Shown here one piece after another: positions 1 through 5,211 of a stretch of DNA of 6,396 bases (position 1 is its first letter; every line of letters starts with the position of its first letter). A program made the translations under genes and the position numbers. Under the pieces are notes generated by a model that saw only the letters and a list, made by a program, of their open reading frames with translations, searched no databases and was not told the DNA's origin. The DNA is from Methanobacteriota archaeon (GTDB taxonomy: Archaea > Thermoplasmatota > Thermoplasmata > RBG-16-68-12): assembly GCA_005879015.1 (NCBI GenBank), contig VBMC01000001.1:1-6396 (forward strand), in the 5' to 3' direction.

Positions 1-218
1 AGGCGTTCCTCGGATTCCTCGCCGTCCTCGCGGGCGGGTTCTATTTCGTCGACACGATTCGGAAGGAGAGGGAGTTCGAGCGTCTCATCTCGACGACGTC
101 GAAGGAACTGTTCGTGAAGAACATGCGGCGGATCGAGGAGCTCACGTACGACCACTTGCCGTCCGCGTACGAACGGCGGTTCCTCGAGAAGAAACGCGAG
201 TTCCGGATCAAGGTCTGA
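1..218 (+). CDS. C-terminal fragment of a membrane-anchored protein, possibly DUF3198-like
   Basis: The gene enters from the left edge; the first complete codon is at position 3 and the TGA stop is at 216-218, leaving 71 residues. Visible residues 1-19 (AFLGFLAVLAGGFYFVDTI) look like the end of a transmembrane helix. The rest is a strongly charged tail, rich in Lys, Arg and Glu, that reads as cytoplasmic helices and ends in EFRIKV. From memory this layout resembles DUF3198 proteins of Thermoplasma relatives, which have no known function; that assignment is weak because the N-terminus is missing. The stop directly abuts the stop of hflX on the other strand, with no base between. The open frame and the membrane-to-charged transition make a real coding region likely, but the product name is tentative. 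Confidence 0.6.
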   Translation, partial: AFLGFLAVLAGGFYFVDTIRKEREFERLISTTSKELFVKNMRRIEELTYDHLPSAYERRFLEKKREFRIKV

Positions 219-1466
219 TCAGTCGACGTCCCTCGACAGGACGACCCGGCCGAGACGCTCCACCGCTTCGCGGTCCCGGATCCGGCAGCGGACGACGAGC
301 TCGATCCGTTCGGGGCCGTGGACCGCCGACACGACGTCGGTATGCTCGTACAACCAGTGGATGTTCGCGGACGCCTCCGCGCCGGGGACCAGGACGAGGT
401 GGATCTCGAGGGGATAGACGAAGGCCTGATGCACGAGGTCTCGCAACTCCGGGAGACCGCGTCCGGTCCGCACGGAGATCGCGAGCGGGGTCCGGTGGAA
501 TTCGGAATCCGCGAGGACGTGCGCGCGAGCCGCCACCTCCTCCGATGCGAGTTCATCGGCCTTCGTGAGCACCGGGATGACGGAGTCCGAGGGGACGTTC
601 GGGAAGAGGGTGCGCGCTGCGAGTCGGACCTTCCGTCGGATCTCGAGTTCGGAGTCGGTCGCGTCGACCAGGAGGAGGACGAGGTCCGCTTGGAGGATCT
701 CCTCGAGAGTCGCATGGAACGCCTCGACCAACCAGAACGGCACGCCGTCGACGAACCCGATCGTGTCCGTGAGCAGAATGCGCCTCCTCGTTCCAGTGAG
801 GCTCCTCGTCGTCGTGGCCAAGGTCGAGAACATCCGGTCCTCCACAAGCAGGTGTTCGTCCGTCAGGGCGTTGCACAAGGAGGTCTTCCCCGCGTTCGCG
901 TACCCTGCGAGGGCCACCAGATGATAGCCCCGGTCCTTCCGCACGATTCGACGAACCTCCCGTTCCCGGCGGATCGTCTCGAGCTCGTCTCGGATTTTCT
1001 TCATCCGTCGCTTCACGGTTTCGTAGTACGCGTCGACCCGCTGTTCTCCGCCCGCCATGAATCCGGGCCGCTCCCCGACGTCGCCCTCGTGGATCCATTC
1101 CCGAAGGAGAGGGACCTCGTAGTGGAGGAGGGCCAGTTCGACCTGGAGCTTTCCTTCCCGGCTCGAGGCGCGCTGCGCGAACAGCTCGAGGAGCACGCGG
1201 AGGCGGTCGTAGCACTCCACGTGCAGCTCCCGCTCGAGCAGGTAGTGCATCGTCGGCCGGAGCTCGCCGTTGAAGACGACCACATCGACATCGTCCGCGG
1301 CGACCCGCTCGCGGACCTCATCGAGCTTGCCGCGACCGACGAACGTGCGCGGGTCCGGGTGGTTCCGACGTTGGACGATCGTCTCGACGATGCGGTGGCC
1401 CGCGGACCGGACGAGGGCCGAGATCTCCGCGACGTCGGGGTCCAGGGAGACCAGGAGGACGTCCAA
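219..1466 (-). CDS. hflX: GTPase HflX
   Basis: This is a 415-residue translational GTPase of the HflX family. In bacteria, HflX binds the large ribosomal subunit and splits stalled ribosomes, notably after heat stress; the archaeal role is assumed to be similar. The N-terminal HflX domain (about residues 1-145) has the family phrase VQRRNHPDPRTFVGRGK at 31-47. It carries GGEQRVD at 139-145 where bacterial proteins have a GPGE-type motif. A basic helical linker follows at 150-177. The G domain has G1 GYANAGKTS (188-196), G2 within FSTLATTTR (213-221), G3 DTIGF (234-238), G4 TKAD (301-304) and G5 SVRTG (331-335). A C-terminal domain follows. The start is TTG: upstream in frame there is no ATG, GTG or TTG back to about 1580, and a TATA-like CCTTAT lies about 30 bases away. 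A stronger promoter-like motif further upstream points to an out-of-frame ATG at 1531, so the exact N-terminus is uncertain. Confidence 0.95.
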   Translation of the reverse strand: MDVLLVSLDPDVAEISALVRSAGHRIVETIVQRRNHPDPRTFVGRGKLDEVRERVAADDVDVVVFNGELRPTMHYLLERELHVECYDRLRVLLELFAQRASSREGKLQVELALLHYEVPLLREWIHEGDVGERPGFMAGGEQRVDAYYETVKRRMKKIRDELETIRREREVRRIVRKDRGYHLVALAGYANAGKTSLCNALTDEHLLVEDRMFSTLATTTRSLTGTRRRILLTDTIGFVDGVPFWLVEAFHATLEEILQADLVLLLVDATDSELEIRRKVRLAARTLFPNVPSDSVIPVLTKADELASEEVAARAHVLADSEFHRTPLAISVRTGRGLPELRDLVHQAFVYPLEIHLVLVPGAEASANIHWLYEHTDVVSAVHGPERIELVVRCRIRDREAVERLGRVVLSRDVD

Positions 1467-1493
1467 GCGCCCGTCCGAGGCGACGCCCGCGGC

Positions 1494-1499
1494 ATAAGG
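1494..1499 (-). promoter_or_regulatory. TATA-like box of hflX
   Basis: On the minus strand AAAGCCTTATG precedes the TTG start. The CCTTAT core is centred about 30 bases upstream, the distance expected if transcription begins at or next to the start codon. The same GCCTTA-type core and spacing occur before moaD and the radical SAM gene. In this G+C-rich context the match is suggestive only. Confidence 0.45.
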
Positions 1500-1555
1500 C
1501 TTTCCAGTGGAAGGGATGGGGTGGGGGCCATCGGACCCGCCTGGAGACGCAGGGT

Positions 1556-1576
1556 GAATTAACCTTAAACAAGGTT
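1556..1576 (-). promoter_or_regulatory. AACCTT dyad and second promoter-like motif upstream of hflX
   Basis: The minus strand reads AACCTTGTTTAAGGTT across 1576-1561, a perfect 6-base inverted repeat around a 4-base centre. It runs into AAGGTTAATTCAC. A dyad of the same form lies at 2259-2274 before the 78-residue gene, and AAGGTTAAATCAC lies before the DUF998-like gene. It could be an operator, a promoter for hflX with a leader of some 70 bases, or a weak hairpin ending the DUF998-like transcript, whose stop is three bases from the dyad. Confidence 0.45.
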
Positions 1577-1578
1577 GG

Positions 1579-2190
1579 CTACACGCTGCGAGAGCCGACC
1601 GGGACCCCCTCCTTGCGGGAGGTCGAAGACGGGACCAGGAGGGATCCTCCCGTCGCCATGCCCCAGAGCAGGATGGACCAGACCGAGACCTGTTCGATCA
1701 CGCCGCGGTCGAGGGGCCAGGTCTGCGTGGCCATCAACCCGAGTCCCACGAGGGAGATCACGCCGAGGGCCGCGGACACATACCGAAGGGACGGTCGAAG
1801 GATCCGGAACGCCAAGATCGCGGAGAGGCCGCCACCGCCGTAGGCCAAGAGCGCCACGCCCGCGTGCATCATGCGGACCGGATTGTCGTCCAAGGCGGGC
1901 ACGAGGCCGAACCCGATCGCGCCGACTCCGGTCAGGGCCACAACGATGGGCAGCAGCCGAACCCGGAACGCACGCGCGAGGAATCCGGCCGCAGCCAGGA
2001 AGGCAGCTCCGAGGAAGACGATCGAGGCGTTGAAGAGGAGCGCGCTCGGGCCAACGCCCAGGTCTCCGAGGAAGTCGTGCGCCACGTTGTATCCGGGGAA
2101 CGTGGCTTCCGCCAGCGTCATCCCGATCGCGAACCCGATTGAACCCGCGAAAAGGAGCAGGCCTGCCCGCCGTCGATCCCGGTGGCGCAT
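1579..2190 (-). CDS. DUF998-like six-helix membrane protein
   Basis: From the chosen ATG the product has 203 residues. A short basic N-terminus (MRHRDRRR) precedes six hydrophobic segments at roughly 9-28, 50-73, 78-98, 108-130, 137-155 and 168-186, followed by a polar tail. The first loop has YNVAHDFLGDLG (34-45), which matches the characteristic DUF998 pattern of Tyr-Asn, a His-containing stretch and SDLG-like end. DUF998 proteins are integral membrane proteins of unknown function found in bacteria and archaea. An in-frame ATG at 2211 would add seven residues. I prefer 2190 because the TATA-like GGTTAAAT is centred 27 bases from it, whereas 2211 directly follows that element. The gene precedes hflX on the same strand with a gap of 112 bases, so read-through is possible, but I see no functional link. 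Confidence 0.82.
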   Translation of the reverse strand: MRHRDRRRAGLLLFAGSIGFAIGMTLAEATFPGYNVAHDFLGDLGVGPSALLFNASIVFLGAAFLAAAGFLARAFRVRLLPIVVALTGVGAIGFGLVPALDDNPVRMMHAGVALLAYGGGGLSAILAFRILRPSLRYVSAALGVISLVGLGLMATQTWPLDRGVIEQVSVWSILLWGMATGGSLLVPSSTSRKEGVPVGSRSV

Positions 2191-2213
2191 GCGCGAAAAT
2201 GACTGACGCATGT

Positions 2214-2224
2214 GATTTAACCTT
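2214..2224 (-). promoter_or_regulatory. TATA-like box of the DUF998-like gene
   Basis: The minus strand reads GGAAAAAGGTTAAATCAC. It combines a purine-rich stretch that could serve as a BRE with an AT-rich TTAAAT core, centred about 27 bases from the ATG at 2190. The motif AAGGTTAA(A/T)TCAC is shared at 12 of 13 positions with the region upstream of hflX. Confidence 0.55.
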
Positions 2225-2258
2225 TTTCCGAAATCCGGGAGGAGAAGTCACCATCGTC

Positions 2259-2274
2259 AACCTTGAATAAGGTC
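2259..2274 (+). promoter_or_regulatory. AACCTT dyad overlapping a TATA-like GAATAA
   Basis: The plus strand reads AACCTTGAATAAGGTC: five paired bases on each side of a 4-base centre, with one extra mismatched outer pair. It agrees at 13 of 16 positions with the dyad upstream of hflX when each is read towards its gene. The centre lies about 25 bases before the GTG of the 78-residue gene, so the central GAATAA could be that gene's TATA box and the flanking arms an operator over it. This is inferred from sequence symmetry alone. Confidence 0.45.
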
Positions 2275-2290
2275 GATCCGATTCGGGCTC

Positions 2291-2527
2291 GTGCAAATCG
2301 GATGCGGTGTCACGACGAAGGAGATCCGCGGACGTCCGTACCTGTATTTCTGGCATTACGAGGACCGGGGCGGCCGGAGGGTCCAGGCGTTCCGCTACCT
2401 CGGCGCCCTCCGGTCCGAGGTCGCACGGCAGAAACTCGAGGAGGCCCTCGATGCGTACATAGACCGACTCGCTGCCGAGCTCCGGCGCCGTCGAGGGGAG
2501 ATCCTGGCCCGCGCCCTCCCGCCGTGA
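2291..2527 (+). CDS. 78-residue orphan protein with a basic helical tail
   Basis: I do not recognise this protein with confidence. It starts at GTG, the only usable start after the in-frame TGA at 2264. The N-terminal half (about 7-38) looks like short beta strands: TTKEIRGRPYLYFWHYED, then RRVQAFRYLG. Small archaeal proteins and the N-termini of some transposases and Fic proteins carry a similar motif, in which a Gly-Arg-x-Tyr-Leu-Tyr strand is followed by a basic turn and an R-Y-L-G strand; DUF6788-type proteins have a comparable layout. Residues 40-74 form a long, strongly charged helix that could be a coiled coil or bind nucleic acid. A dyad with a TATA-like core lies just upstream. The moaD promoter begins eight bases after its stop, so it is probably its own unit. 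Reality of the gene is supported by Tyr- and aromatic-rich composition unlike the Arg/Pro/Ser-rich spurious frames nearby. Confidence 0.65.
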   Translation: MQIGCGVTTKEIRGRPYLYFWHYEDRGGRRVQAFRYLGALRSEVARQKLEEALDAYIDRLAAELRRRRGEILARALPP

Positions 2528-2534
2528 CGGCAAA

Positions 2535-2541
2535 GGCCTTA
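2535..2541 (+). promoter_or_regulatory. TATA-like box of moaDE
   Basis: CAAAGGCCTTAC lies just after the stop of the preceding small gene. The GCCTTA core is centred about 30 bases before the ATG at 2569. It resembles the cores before hflX and the radical SAM gene. It also argues against the in-frame ATG at 2554, which would lie only 15 bases from the box. Confidence 0.5.
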
Positions 2542-2568
2542 CGACGGCGGGGCCATGGCAACGCCTCG

Positions 2569-2820
2569 ATGCAGATCCAGGTCCGGCTGTTCGCGACGTA
2601 CCGGGAGATCGTCGGATCCCGGGGCTTCACTTGGTCCTCGCGGGACGGCCTCAGCCTCCGGGAACTCGTGGACGGGGTCGTGGCCAAGTACCCGCGGCTC
2701 GCGGGCCACCGGGACACGATGCTCCTCGCGGTGAATCACGACCTCGCGGCATCGGATCGGATTCTCCAAGACGGGGACGAGGTGGCGCTCCTTCCTCCCG
2801 TGAGCGGGGGCGCGGGATGA
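2569..2820 (+). CDS. moaD: MoaD, small subunit of molybdopterin synthase
   Basis: This is a ubiquitin-like sulfur carrier of 83 residues, the usual MoaD size. In the known pathway its C-terminal Gly-Gly is adenylated, converted to a thiocarboxylate and used by MoaE to sulfurate cyclic pyranopterin monophosphate. The family features are clear: MQIQVRLFATYREIVG at the start, then AVNHDLAASDRILQDGDEVA and the end LPPVSGG. The odd point is the terminus, GGAG: two residues follow the Gly80-Gly81 pair. The stop overlaps the moaE start in ATGA, so the two are cotranscribed and probably translationally coupled. The start at 2569 fits both the family N-terminus and the TATA-like box; the in-frame ATG at 2554 would add five residues (MATPR). 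Confidence 0.92.
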   Translation: MQIQVRLFATYREIVGSRGFTWSSRDGLSLRELVDGVVAKYPRLAGHRDTMLLAVNHDLAASDRILQDGDEVALLPPVSGGAG

Positions 2821-3215
2821 TCGAGGTTCGGCGGGCGCGCATCGATCTCGAGGCCGTGGTCGACAGCGTGCGGCGGGATGACGCGGGTGCCATCGTCCTG
2901 TTCCTCGGGACGGTCCGCTCGGACGAACGGGTGAAAGCCCTCGATTACGAGGTGTACCGTCCGATGGCGATCAAGAGCCTCACCGCGCTCGGGGAGCGGG
3001 CCAAGGACAAGTTCGGTCTCACGGACCTGTCCATCGTCCACCGGCTCGGCCGCGTCCCGGTCGGCGGGGATTCCGTCGCGATCGCCTGCGCCGCGGTCCA
3101 TCGCGCGGAAGCCTTCGCGGCCTGTGCGTGGGTCATGGACGAGGTGAAGCGCATCGTGCCGATCTGGAAAACCGAGATCGCCGATCGGCCCGATCGGATC
3201 CGTCGCCGTCGCTGA
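2817..3215 (+). CDS. moaE: MoaE, catalytic subunit of molybdopterin synthase
   Basis: The 132-residue protein is the large subunit of molybdopterin synthase. It forms a heterotetramer with MoaD and adds two sulfurs to cyclic pyranopterin monophosphate. Visible family motifs are GAIVLFLGTVR (24-34), VHRLGRVPVGGDSVAI (74-89), AAVHRAEAF (92-100) and MDEVKRIVPIWKTE (107-120). By alignment with the E. coli protein, Lys111 and Lys118 match the catalytic Lys119 and Lys126, and Arg34 matches Arg39, so the enzyme looks intact. It starts in the ATGA overlap with moaD. It is a little shorter than bacterial MoaE and ends in a run of Arg residues. No SAM-radical MoaA gene lies in view. Confidence 0.94.
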   Translation: MIEVRRARIDLEAVVDSVRRDDAGAIVLFLGTVRSDERVKALDYEVYRPMAIKSLTALGERAKDKFGLTDLSIVHRLGRVPVGGDSVAIACAAVHRAEAFAACAWVMDEVKRIVPIWKTEIADRPDRIRRRR

Positions 3216-3263
3216 CCCGAGTCGGTTCCCTGCATCCCTCCGCGCGATCGGCGGAAAGATCGG

Positions 3264-3283
3264 GCGGGGCCGCTCCGGCCCGC
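3264..3283 (+). terminator. G+C-rich hairpin downstream of moaE
   Basis: GCGGGGCCGCTCCGGCCCGC can fold as a stem of seven pairs with one bulged G and a five-base loop, about 50 bases after the moaE stop. No T-run follows, so it is at best a weak or factor-dependent terminator. Such stems also arise by chance at this base composition. The rest of the 205-base stretch 3216-3420 shows nothing else clear except the moaC promoter and an open frame in line with moaC. Confidence 0.25.
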
Positions 3284-3390
3284 GCCACCGCACCCGCGAG
3301 GGCTAGAGGTTGGTCGCTTCACGAATCGTCGTGGTCGCCGAGACCCCGATCGGAGGCTCCGCCGTGTTCGTCATGACAAAGGCGCGAGGG

Positions 3391-3397
3391 AGAAATA
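3391..3397 (+). promoter_or_regulatory. TATA-like box of moaC
   Basis: GGGAGAAATAGC is the most AT-rich patch between moaE and moaC, centred about 27 bases before the ATG at 3421. It supports that ATG over the in-frame upstream ATG (3373) and TTG (3310), neither of which has a similar box at that distance. Confidence 0.45.
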
Positions 3398-3420
3398 GCG
3401 CGGCCACCCATCCCGAGGCG

Positions 3421-3861
3421 ATGGCGAAGATCGTCGACATCGGTCGGAAACCGGATGTGAAGCGACGCGCGGTCGCGACCGGCACCATGCTCCTCCGACC
3501 CGCGACCGCACGCGCGATCCGCGATGGTCCCGTCGAGAAGGGTGACGTGCTGGTCTCCGCGGAAGTCGCCGCCCTGCATGCGATGAAGAGCGTCTGGCAA
3601 GTCTTGCCGCACTGCCATCCCATTCCGATCACGGCCGCGGAGGTCTCCTTCGACGTACGAGCGGATCGGATCGTCGTGACGACGAACGTGGAGGCGACCT
3701 ACAAGACCGGCGTGGAGATGGAAGCCCTCTATGGAGTCACCGTGGCCCTGCTCACGGTGTGGGACATGGTGAAGTCGCTGGAAAAGGACTCGAAGGGGCA
3801 GTATCCGAGTGCTCGGATCGACGACGTGCGCGTGGTCGAGAAAGCGAAATCACAACGATGA
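3421..3861 (+). CDS. moaC: MoaC, cyclic pyranopterin monophosphate synthase
   Basis: From the chosen start the protein has 146 residues, a normal archaeal size. MoaC converts the MoaA product 3',8-cyclo-7,8-dihydro-GTP into cyclic pyranopterin monophosphate, the substrate of the MoaD/MoaE synthase encoded just upstream. Motifs in order are AKIVDIGRKP (2-11), EKGDVL (39-44), LPHCHPIP (62-69), YKTGVEMEALYGV (94-106) and WDMVKSLEKD (114-123). Aligned with the E. coli enzyme, Lys40, His66, Glu99, Glu101, Asp115 and Lys118 occupy the active-site positions Lys51, His77, Glu112, Glu114, Asp128 and Lys131. The frame is open upstream to 3310, but that extension does not resemble the family N-terminus. 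The gene has its own promoter-like box and a 205-base gap from moaE, so it is probably a separate transcript. It ends four bases from the stop of the converging dehydratase gene. Confidence 0.94.
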   Translation: MAKIVDIGRKPDVKRRAVATGTMLLRPATARAIRDGPVEKGDVLVSAEVAALHAMKSVWQVLPHCHPIPITAAEVSFDVRADRIVVTTNVEATYKTGVEMEALYGVTVALLTVWDMVKSLEKDSKGQYPSARIDDVRVVEKAKSQR

Positions 3862-3865
3862 TTCG

Positions 3866-4813
3866 TCAGCCCCCAACGGCCGCCGCGAGAAGATTCGGGT
3901 CCACGTTGCCGCCGGAGACGACCGCGACGACCGGCGGACGGAGGGAGTCTCGATATCGGATCCAGGCCGCGAATGCCGCCGCCCCTGCCGGCTCGGCGAC
4001 GATCTTCGCCTCGAGGGCGAGGCGGCGCATCGCGGTGCGGATCTCCGCATCCGTCACGACGAGCGCGCCGTCGAGGACCCGGTTGAGGACCTGCGCCATG
4101 GAGGGCAGGATGATTCCGATGCCGATCCCGTCGGCGATCGTCTGCGGCCGATCGATGCGATGGGCTTGGCGGGTCTGCAACGCCACCGGCAGCGGCGCGG
4201 CGCCTTCCGCTTGGACCCCGAACACCTGAGCGCGGGGCACGCGTCCCTTCACCGCAGTCCCGATCCCCGCGACGAGCCCTCCGCCCCCCACCGGGACGAG
4301 GACGGTCCGGACCTCCGGGAGTTCCTCGACGATCTCCAAGCCGATCGTCCCCTGTCCGGCGATCGTGGCCGGATGCGCGAACGGGTGGATGAAAGCGGAG
4401 GGCCAAGACCTCCAAGTCTCGTTCTCGTGGGCGTCGATCAGGTCCCGGCGGGAGATCGGGGAGACGTCCGCTCCCTGGGAAGCGATCGCCTCGACCTTGC
4501 GCCCGACGGCCCCTTCCGGGACGCGGACCGTGCAGGGCAGGCCGAGCCGGCGGGCCGCCCAGGCGACGGCCAGGCCATGGTTTCCGGAACTGATCGTGCT
4601 GATGCCCCGTACCCGGTCTGCCTCCGTCAAGTGCGAGATCCGGTTCCACACGCCGCGGATCTTGAACGCCCCGAGTCGCTGGAGGTTCTCGAGTTTCAAC
4701 CACACGGGTTCGTCGCCGCCTGAGAACGGGACAGTCGGTGTGGGCCAGGCGACCTCCCGGACGACGGACAGCGCCGAGTCGATGTCGCGGGTCGTCACCT
4801 CGATTCGTTCCAC
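3866..4813 (-). CDS. PLP-dependent threonine dehydratase / serine racemase family enzyme
   Basis: This 315-residue protein is a fold-type II pyridoxal phosphate enzyme. The likely reaction is deamination of threonine to 2-oxobutanoate and ammonia, or of serine to pyruvate; serine racemase or hydroxyaspartate dehydratase activity cannot be excluded. LKLENLQRLGAFKIRG (39-54) holds the PLP lysine, Lys51. SSGNHG (75-80) binds the substrate carboxylate, GGGG (176-179) binds the phosphate, and Ser300 in SGGN contacts the pyridine nitrogen. GVQAEGA, TIADGI and EPAGAAA are typical of threonine dehydratases. No ACT domain follows, so feedback by isoleucine of the IlvA kind is unlikely; the length fits catabolic enzymes. 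GTG at 4813 is the only start after an in-frame TAG near 4853, and it has a GAGG seven bases upstream. It is divergent from the DUF5654-like gene and convergent with moaC. Confidence 0.9.
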   Translation of the reverse strand: MERIEVTTRDIDSALSVVREVAWPTPTVPFSGGDEPVWLKLENLQRLGAFKIRGVWNRISHLTEADRVRGISTISSGNHGLAVAWAARRLGLPCTVRVPEGAVGRKVEAIASQGADVSPISRRDLIDAHENETWRSWPSAFIHPFAHPATIAGQGTIGLEIVEELPEVRTVLVPVGGGGLVAGIGTAVKGRVPRAQVFGVQAEGAAPLPVALQTRQAHRIDRPQTIADGIGIGIILPSMAQVLNRVLDGALVVTDAEIRTAMRRLALEAKIVAEPAGAAAFAAWIRYRDSLRPPVVAVVSGGNVDPNLLAAAVGG

Positions 4814-4820
4814 AGAGGGT

Positions 4821-4824
4821 CCTC
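4821..4824 (-). promoter_or_regulatory. Ribosome binding site of the dehydratase gene
   Basis: GAGG on the minus strand lies seven bases before the GTG start, a good Shine-Dalgarno match. The TATA-like box is about 50 bases upstream of the start, which implies a leader of about 20 bases. This gene therefore appears leadered, in contrast to several neighbours. Confidence 0.45.
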
Positions 4825-4835
4825 GGAGGCGGATG

Positions 4836-4851
4836 GCGGTCCGGAGACCGC
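4836..4851. repeat. Perfect inverted repeat at the dehydratase transcription start
   Basis: GCGGTC-CGGA-GACCGC is a perfect 6-base dyad with a 4-base centre. It lies between the TATA-like box of the dehydratase gene (4861-4866) and its start codon, overlapping the expected start of transcription. That position suits a repressor operator. It is also close enough to the divergent promoter, about 60 bases away, for shared control. Confidence 0.4.
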
Positions 4852-4862
4852 GCTAGGCGCTA
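4850..4862. repeat. Tandem GCGCTA repeat beside the dehydratase TATA box
   Basis: GCGCTAGGCGCTA is two copies of GCGCTA at a 7-base period. It overlaps the end of the inverted repeat on one side and the TATA-like box on the other. It may be part of the same operator, or chance. Confidence 0.3.
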
Positions 4863-4866
4863 AAGG
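4861..4866 (-). promoter_or_regulatory. TATA-like box of the dehydratase gene
   Basis: The minus strand reads AGAGCCTTTAGCG. The CCTTTA core would place transcription near 4834-4837, giving a short leader that contains the GAGG ribosome binding site before the GTG at 4813. Confidence 0.45.
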
Positions 4867-4906
4867 CTCTTCGCTCGTACATGGAGGGTTCATCGTGAAA
4901 CATAGA

Positions 4907-4916
4907 CCTTTTATTA
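4907..4916 (+). promoter_or_regulatory. TATA box of the DUF5654-like gene
   Basis: GACCTTTTATTAGATA is the most AT-rich patch of the divergent region and the best TATA match in the window. Its core is about 35 bases before the ATG at 4948, which suggests a leader of a few bases. AAACATAG just upstream may belong to the BRE region. Confidence 0.6.
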
Positions 4917-4947
4917 GATACGCAGAAGTCGCGGGTCAGGGGTACGC

Positions 4948-5202
4948 ATGGCGGAGGAAAAGCAACTCTCGATGGCAGAGGTCCGGAAGACGATCGCGAG
5001 CTCTCTTGGGGCCGCGTTCGGTTTTGTGATCGCGCTCGTGTGGAGCAACGTGGTCCTCGGAGGTCTCGCGCTGACCGGAGCCCCACTCACGGCGCCTAAG
5101 GATGTCACCAGTCTGGTCATTGGCATCGTCGTGGCGCTGGCCCTCACGGTCTTCATGATCGTTTTGATCATCGTCATGGGCCGATGGGGCGGCAAGGCCT
5201 GA
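4948..5202 (+). CDS. Small two-helix membrane protein, DUF5654-like
   Basis: The product has 84 residues. A polar N-terminus (MAEEKQLSMAEVRKT) leads into two hydrophobic helices, about residues 19-42 and 53-77, joined by a short loop (TGAPLTAPKD). It ends in the charged tail GRWGGKA. The phrase SLGAAFGFVIALVWSNVV matches, as far as I recall, the archaeal DUF5654 family of small membrane proteins, whose function is unknown. Both ends probably lie on the same side of the membrane. The start follows a strong TATA box, and no other start is better placed. It is a single-gene unit between two promoters, with an inverted repeat and T-run after the stop. Confidence 0.8.
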   Translation: MAEEKQLSMAEVRKTIASSLGAAFGFVIALVWSNVVLGGLALTGAPLTAPKDVTSLVIGIVVALALTVFMIVLIIVMGRWGGKA

Positions 5203-5211
5203 TCGGTTCCC

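Noticed and set aside
1013..1531. The 172-codon minus-strand frame starting at ATG 1531, which a promoter-like motif points to.
   Set aside because: Its translation is Ser/Arg/Pro-rich and lies inside hflX in another frame. I keep the ATG only as a question about the hflX start, not as a gene.
318..1562. A 414-codon open frame on the plus strand opposite hflX.
   Set aside because: It mirrors the hflX gene; long antisense frames are common in G+C-rich coding DNA. The translation is a low-complexity mixture rich in Arg, Asp, Glu and Val with no domain motif, while the minus strand has all five GTPase motifs.
1575..2206. Plus-strand frames opposite the DUF998-like gene.
   Set aside because: They are Arg/Pro/Ser- or Glu/Arg-rich shadows; the minus-strand frame has six membrane helices and a family motif.
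3290..3380. Possible structured RNA or tRNA between moaE and moaC.
   Set aside because: I found no acceptor stem pairing, anticodon arm or T-loop consensus; only a short G+C-rich hairpin at 3264-3283.
3729..4723. Long frames on both strands over the dehydratase gene (324 codons minus, 304 codons plus).
   Set aside because: Both are out of frame with the enzyme, have Arg/Gly/Pro- or Asp/Arg-rich compositions and lack recognisable motifs. The frame at 3866-4813 carries the PLP lysine and all binding motifs.
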